Below are positions 59,716 through 64,000 of a stretch of 64,000 nt of DNA, one piece after another. Every line of letters begins with the position of its first letter. The first letter of the stretch is position 1. The position numbers and the translations under genes were made by a program. The notes under the pieces were generated by a model. It worked only from the letters and a program-made list of their open reading frames with translations. It did no database searches and was not told the DNA's origin. This stretch comes from Proteles cristata cristata (lineage: Eukaryota; Chordata; Mammalia; Carnivora; Hyaenidae), in contig JAESUZ010002551.1 in NCBI GenBank assembly GCA_017311185.1, positions 3,100,001-3,164,000 of the forward strand, read 5' to 3'.

Positions 59716-60701
59716 TAGCTTCGATGGATGGAACCTTGTAAAAATAGTAAGTTTATGCAATTTACAAAATCGATCAAGCTGTTAAATAATGGGACATAAG
59801 AATTTTGAAAACTAGTAAAATTGACTGTGATTTTTTTTTAAAAAGTTTTTTTGGTACTTTCAATTTGCTTTGTGGCATGATTTACAGGTAGTAAAGTAAA
59901 AATGAGTATATAATGTCATATATTCACCCCTATGGTCTGTATTAGTAGAGAATTTTGTCCTGTGCTATAGATTTTTCCCTTATGACCAGTGGAGGTAGTT
60001 AAAAGAACAGTGTCAGTTGGCTCCTTGTTCACACACTTATAAATACCTAATTTGATGGAAATTTTTTTTAAAAAGCAGTTTATGAGTCAATTTAGCCACA
60101 GTTACTGGGCAAAGAATATAAATAACTTTACAGGTTGTAGATTGTTGCTTTATTGCTCTATAGTAATAAAACAGAAAGAAGATAGGGCTGTTTAATGTTC
60201 ATGAGTTTGGTCTATTTGGATTTGAGTGTAACATGTGGGAAAGGATCAGCCAGTACAGGCGAAGTGCTGCTACAGTAACAACATCTCTGGTTTGACCCAA
60301 CAAAGGTTTTGGAGTCCATTGAGCCCCTGAGTGACCCTCCCAGACAATTTTCTACAATGCAAGTTTGCCTTCCAGGCTGAGGCCTTCATCTTGGAGCTGC
60401 ATTGCTACAATTACATCCTATGGCAGTTGTGCATCATATGATAGCCTTGTTAGTTGGTGTGGTGAGGAAGAGAGAACGTGGGAAATTGTATGCTAACTCT
60501 TCCATGCTTTCACCTGAAATTGACATAGATGAATTCCAGTAACATGTCATTGGCCCAGCAAATTGCATGGTCATGCCAGATTTAGGGACTAAGGGAGGTT
60601 TCATCTTTTCATGTTGCATAGGAGAAACAGAAATATTCCTGAGCATGAACAATATTTATCATAACTAGCTTTTGTGTTTTTTACTTTTGTATGTGGTTAT
60701 G
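59716..60701. other. no gene recognised
   Basis: Unique-looking sequence. Nothing assignable. Confidence 0.5.
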
Positions 60702-60714
60702 CAGAATATTTTTT

Positions 60715-60938
60715 TCATTTGTTTTTTAATGTTTGTTTATTTTTGAGACAGCGAGAGAGCGAGAGAGAGAGTGCAAGTGAGGGAGGGGCAGAGAGAGAGG
60801 GAGATACAGAATCTGAAGCAGGCTCCAGGCTCTGAGCTGTCAGCACAGAGCCCAACACGGGGTTCGAGCACAAGAACTGGGAGATCATGACTTGAGTCAA
60901 GGTAGGATGCTTAACTGACTGAGGCACCCAGAAGCCCC
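60715..60938 (-). mobile_element. feliform tRNA-derived SINE
   Basis: Antisense copy flanked by CAGAATATTTTTT (60,702-60,714) and CAGAATAGTTTTT (60,939-60,951). It lies head to head with the next SINE array. Confidence 0.9.
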
Positions 60939-60963
60939 CAGAATAGTTTTTTAAGTTGGTTGC

Positions 60964-61264
60964 CGCCCCTCCCCCATGCAAGCTCTGTTCTTTCTGTCTC
61001 TCAAAAATGAATAAACATTAAAAAAGACTTTAAAAAAAAAGCGAGGGTCACCTGGGTGGCTCAGTTAGTTGAGTGTCTAACTTTGGCTCCGGTCATGATC
61101 TCACAGTCAGTGTGTTTGGGCCCTGTGTCGGGCTGTGTGCTGACAGCTCAGAGCCTGGAGCCTGCTTTAGATTCTATCTCGCTCTCTCTCTCTACCCCTA
61201 CCCTGCTCATGCTCTGTTCTCTCTCTCTTTTTACAATTAATAAACATTTAAAAAAAAAAAAAAG
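60964..61264 (+). mobile_element. composite SINE: 3' fragment plus full copy
   Basis: 60,964-61,040 is only the 3' part of the SINE (CCCCTCCCCCATGCAAGCTC ... CAAAAATGAATAAACATT, A tail). A full copy starts at about 61,045 (GGGTCACCTGGGTGGCTCAG) and ends in poly-A at 61,264. AGTTGGTTGC before and GGTAGTTGC after are similar, as if the pair had inserted as one unit. Confidence 0.85.
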
Positions 61265-61789
61265 GTAGTTGCTAAGTTCTCGGATGCCATAATCTCACAT
61301 CAAACTATCCTAATTTCATTATATTCCTTTTGAGTCTGTCTTTATATCTCACTTAATGTATTCATAATTTCCTTCTGAATGTTTGGACTTCTAAATGAGA
61401 ATATTTACCAGATGCTCTGGTCTCTGGTTTCCAAAATGGACTAATATATTCCACAGGGTACTGAATGTTAAGGGATAAAAATGGTGGCCTTTGCATTTTA
61501 CATAATGGTGAATAATCAAAATGTTATTTTTGTGGTAAAAGAAAAACAAGCAAAATACAAGAAGAAATTGGTGAATTCTTAAGTTAAAATATAAGCCCTA
61601 TTGAAATTTTGTACTGAAGCAGGCTGCTTTTAGCTGGATCCCAGAGAAAAATAAAGTGCCACCAATGTTACTTTACTGGGCAGAATTGAGGAGCACTGCT
61701 GTGTACCTAATTTTTTATTCAGTTTTAATTTGGATATTGCCTTAGTTGTTTTCATTTAGGTGGAAATGGTCATATAATCATGTTTTTAT
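61265..61789. other. no gene recognised
   Basis: Unique-looking AT-rich sequence. Confidence 0.5.
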
Positions 61790-61995
61790 TAATTTTAAAA
61801 TTTTTAATGTTTATATTTGAGAGACAGAGTGTAAGTGGGGGAGGGACAGAGAAAGACACACACACAGAATCTGAAGCGGGCTCTAGGCTCCGAATTGTCA
61901 GCACAGAGCCCAATGTAGGGTTCTAACCCATGAACCATGAGATCATCCCCTGAGTCAAAGTTGGGCGCTTAACTGAATGAACCACCCAGGTGCCC
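61790..61995 (-). mobile_element. feliform tRNA-derived SINE, older
   Basis: Antisense, from an A-tail complement (TTTTAAAATTTTTAATG) to CACCCAGGTGCCCC. Contains a short (CA)n patch at about 61,857-61,866. Confidence 0.9.
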
Positions 61996-62519
61996 CTCAC
62001 TGTGTTTTTGAAACAGGAGCTCCTTCAGGGAGTTGCTATTACTATATCACAAAAATGGGAATGACTTGTACTAAGAGGAATTCAGAATTTCCACTCTGTA
62101 TCCACTAGCAGTTGGACAGAGGCTAAGCTAGATAGTAATGATCTCTGTGTTCACTATTCTATACTACCACATGAACTACCACACACACTTGTCTGCATTT
62201 TCCCATATGATCCTGTGTGTTCATGGTTCTTATTATTTCTAGGTATTTGGACCTGTATGGATTCATTCATAAAACAACTTCGAGCACCTGCTGCATGTGA
62301 GTGGCATTGCGTTAGGTGCTGGGGATTAAGACAAGATGAATAAAGACAGCCTTTCCTCTCAAGGACGTTCTATGTAGTAGATGATGGTCCCCTGCGGTTG
62401 TAAAATCGCTCATTTATTTCACATGTATTGAGCACAGGTATGTGACTGGCACCCAGCAACACTACAGGGAACAAGAAGCAGTAAAACATAGTATTTAAGA
62501 GTAGAGTCTCAGCAGGCAG

Positions 62520-62690
62520 TCTGGAATTGGATTGCATTTTGGGCTGCATGGAAGTTCTTTGACTGCCTTGTGCTGCGGTTTCCTCGTATGTGAAATCAGG
62601 GTGATGCAGATTTTATTCAGGTTGTGGAATTCTTAGGAGGATGATTTAGTGAGTATATACAAAGCACTGTTGGAGTTTTAGCTCCTAGTG
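62520..62690 (+). mobile_element. MIR SINE, diverged
   Basis: GTCTGGAATTGGATTGC, GTGCTGCGGTTTCCTCGTAT, GTGAAATCAGGGTGATG and ATACAAAGCACTG follow the MIR order. Confidence 0.7.
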
Positions 62691-62922
62691 TTACTCCTTA
62701 TTTTTTTTCTCATGCTTTACCCCCTCCTCATGCTATATTCTTTCCCATCTCTCCTTTGTATTTCCTCAGACCAAACAGTCCAAGTAATTAATCATTAATT
62801 TATATATTGTACTTTATTAGTAACCTGTTAAAAGTATTCCCTTAGGAAAATACAGAGGGAAAAATAGAGCTCTATCATTTTCTGGTTTTATGTAACCTTT
62901 GGTTTTGTTTTGTTTTTTGCAG

Positions 62923-62971
62923 CCATGGAAAAAAGCCGTTGCAAATCACATTCTTCAAGGGATGTAATCAG
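62923..62971 (+). CDS. putative first coding exon, gene unknown
   Basis: A T-rich tract ending TTTTTTGCAG (62,913-62,922) precedes the exon. The exon opens CCATGG, a good Kozak context, and ends ATCAG|GTAAGA, a near-perfect donor. The frame from the ATG at 62,925 encodes MEKSRCKSHSSRDVI and leaves two bases (AG) in the last codon. I do not recognise the protein. The natural upstream partner is the CpG-island exon near 6.2 kb, on the same strand. If joined directly to it, the ATG at 6290 would start a different, overlapping frame across this exon that is also open through it, so the coding frame is not settled. The following exons must lie beyond 64,000. An alternative is a 5' UTR or lncRNA exon. 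Confidence 0.6.
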
Positions 62972-64000
62972 GTAAGACATTTGATTCCAGGGCAAGACAA
63001 CCCCAATCACAAGTCATGCTTTGCAGGAGCCTCCTCCACTTTTCCAGCCTCTGAGATTCTGAAATGTCTCCTGTCCGCCTCCATCACCAGAGCCCTGTGC
63101 TGCTTCTGCAAGTGGGCATTCATCAGGGGCACACACAGTCGTCAACAGCCTGCGGGGTTGCCTTGGCAGCAGAGCAGGAAATACCTGCTACTTAAGGATC
63201 TCATACTGCCTTTAATAAGTGCTTCGCTGGTGTGATTTAACTTTGCAAAGGAATAGGTGTAGGGAGAACTCAGTGGAGACCCATTCTTTGGCAATATTTG
63301 CATTTTATAGGAAGCACACATATAAATTTCCCATTTCTATAGTAACGTAGCTTTAATCTTAATGAATGCCATTTTGGTAGTTCTCTTCAGAGAGTGGAAT
63401 TAACATTCACATGTGAACTGGAAATGTTAAAGTGTTATTAGTCTCATGAGGGTTTTGCTTCTGGCTATGCAGTTTGAGAGATTTCATCACAGTTTAGGTG
63501 TAGCAAAATACCACCATTTCTGCTTGTTAGAATGGAACTCTCCAAGGTTTCTGTCTACTTCAGACCAATGTTTGATTTTTCAAAGCAGAAAAAAATGTTT
63601 TTCCTGGACCCTGAATGTAGCCCCATGTCAAAAATCAACTAAAAAGCCAGCAAAAATTGGTCATGAGTGCTGAGAAAGCTTTTGCTTTCTCATAACAGTT
63701 TTCTTGTCATTACTAACAAATTTCTTAATTAAACTGCCTGTATTATTAATATGGTTCTGTTCAATTTTAGAAATCCTATTCATTTATTTAATGATTTATG
63801 TTTTGCTTGGCTTTGCAAAGGGTTTCAATCGACAACTTTTTGTTAAGTTGACAAATTCTTTGTTTAAGAATGCAGAGGTGATAGCTTGGATTTAAGAATC
63901 GTCTACAGTAATCCTGGGTTTGATAATGCTGTTTAATTTCTTTATTTTGTTGCCTGGTTTTTCTCTCCAATATGGAGCTCTTCTTTTTCACTTACTCTTT
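62972..64000. other. intron, if the exon at 62,923 is real
   Basis: No second exon is evident before the window ends. The sequence 62,990-63,235 stays open in one frame after the donor, but shows no known domain. Confidence 0.45.

Overview
This is mammalian nuclear DNA. The window is mostly intronic or intergenic and contains no bacterial features. The clearest clue to the organism is about twenty copies of a tRNA-derived SINE whose head reads GGGCGCCTGGGTGGCTCAG (or its complement) and whose body carries the 'GTTCGTGGGTTCGAGCCCCG ... GTGCTGACAGCTCAGAGCC' motifs. This is the CAN-type SINE of carnivorans in its cat-like form. Together with three L1 3' ends of the type that reads (GATGAG..ACTGGGTATTATATGGAAACC, then GACAATAAA), it points to a feliform carnivoran, most likely a felid. 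That is recognition from memory, not a database search.

Layout. 0-5.8 kb is unique sequence with two SINEs. 5.84-6.33 kb is a compact CpG island with a TATA box and a candidate noncoding first exon on the + strand. 6.3-36.9 kb has no recognisable coding exon. It holds SINEs, L2, MIR, MER20 and old L1 relics, plus microsatellites. 36.9-43.7 kb is one old but nearly full-length L1 on the - strand, interrupted by two younger insertions: a solo LTR and a SINE. 43.7-62.9 kb is more repeat-rich noncoding DNA. It contains a CpG-rich patch with two tandem CTCF-like motifs (47.46-47.51 kb), a palindromic RFX-type X-box (54.65 kb) and a truncated U2 snRNA retrocopy (57.83 kb). At 62,923-62,971 there is a short exon on the + strand with a textbook acceptor, a CCATGG start and a GTAAGA donor. 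The simplest model is one + strand gene whose promoter and first exon lie near 6.2 kb and whose first coding exon lies near 62.9 kb, with almost the whole window as its first intron. I could not name the gene.

The most interesting element is a 1,047-bp solo LTR at 40,764-41,810, inserted in the L1. It has TG...CA ends and a perfect 6-bp target duplication (TCATTT). Its promoter and polyadenylation signals are laid out as in betaretroviruses, and its U3 part carries a 171-codon reading frame for a cysteine-rich protein with a leader-like hydrophobic segment and N-glycosylation sites. An LTR that codes for a protein inside U3 is rare. I could not match this protein to any family I know.
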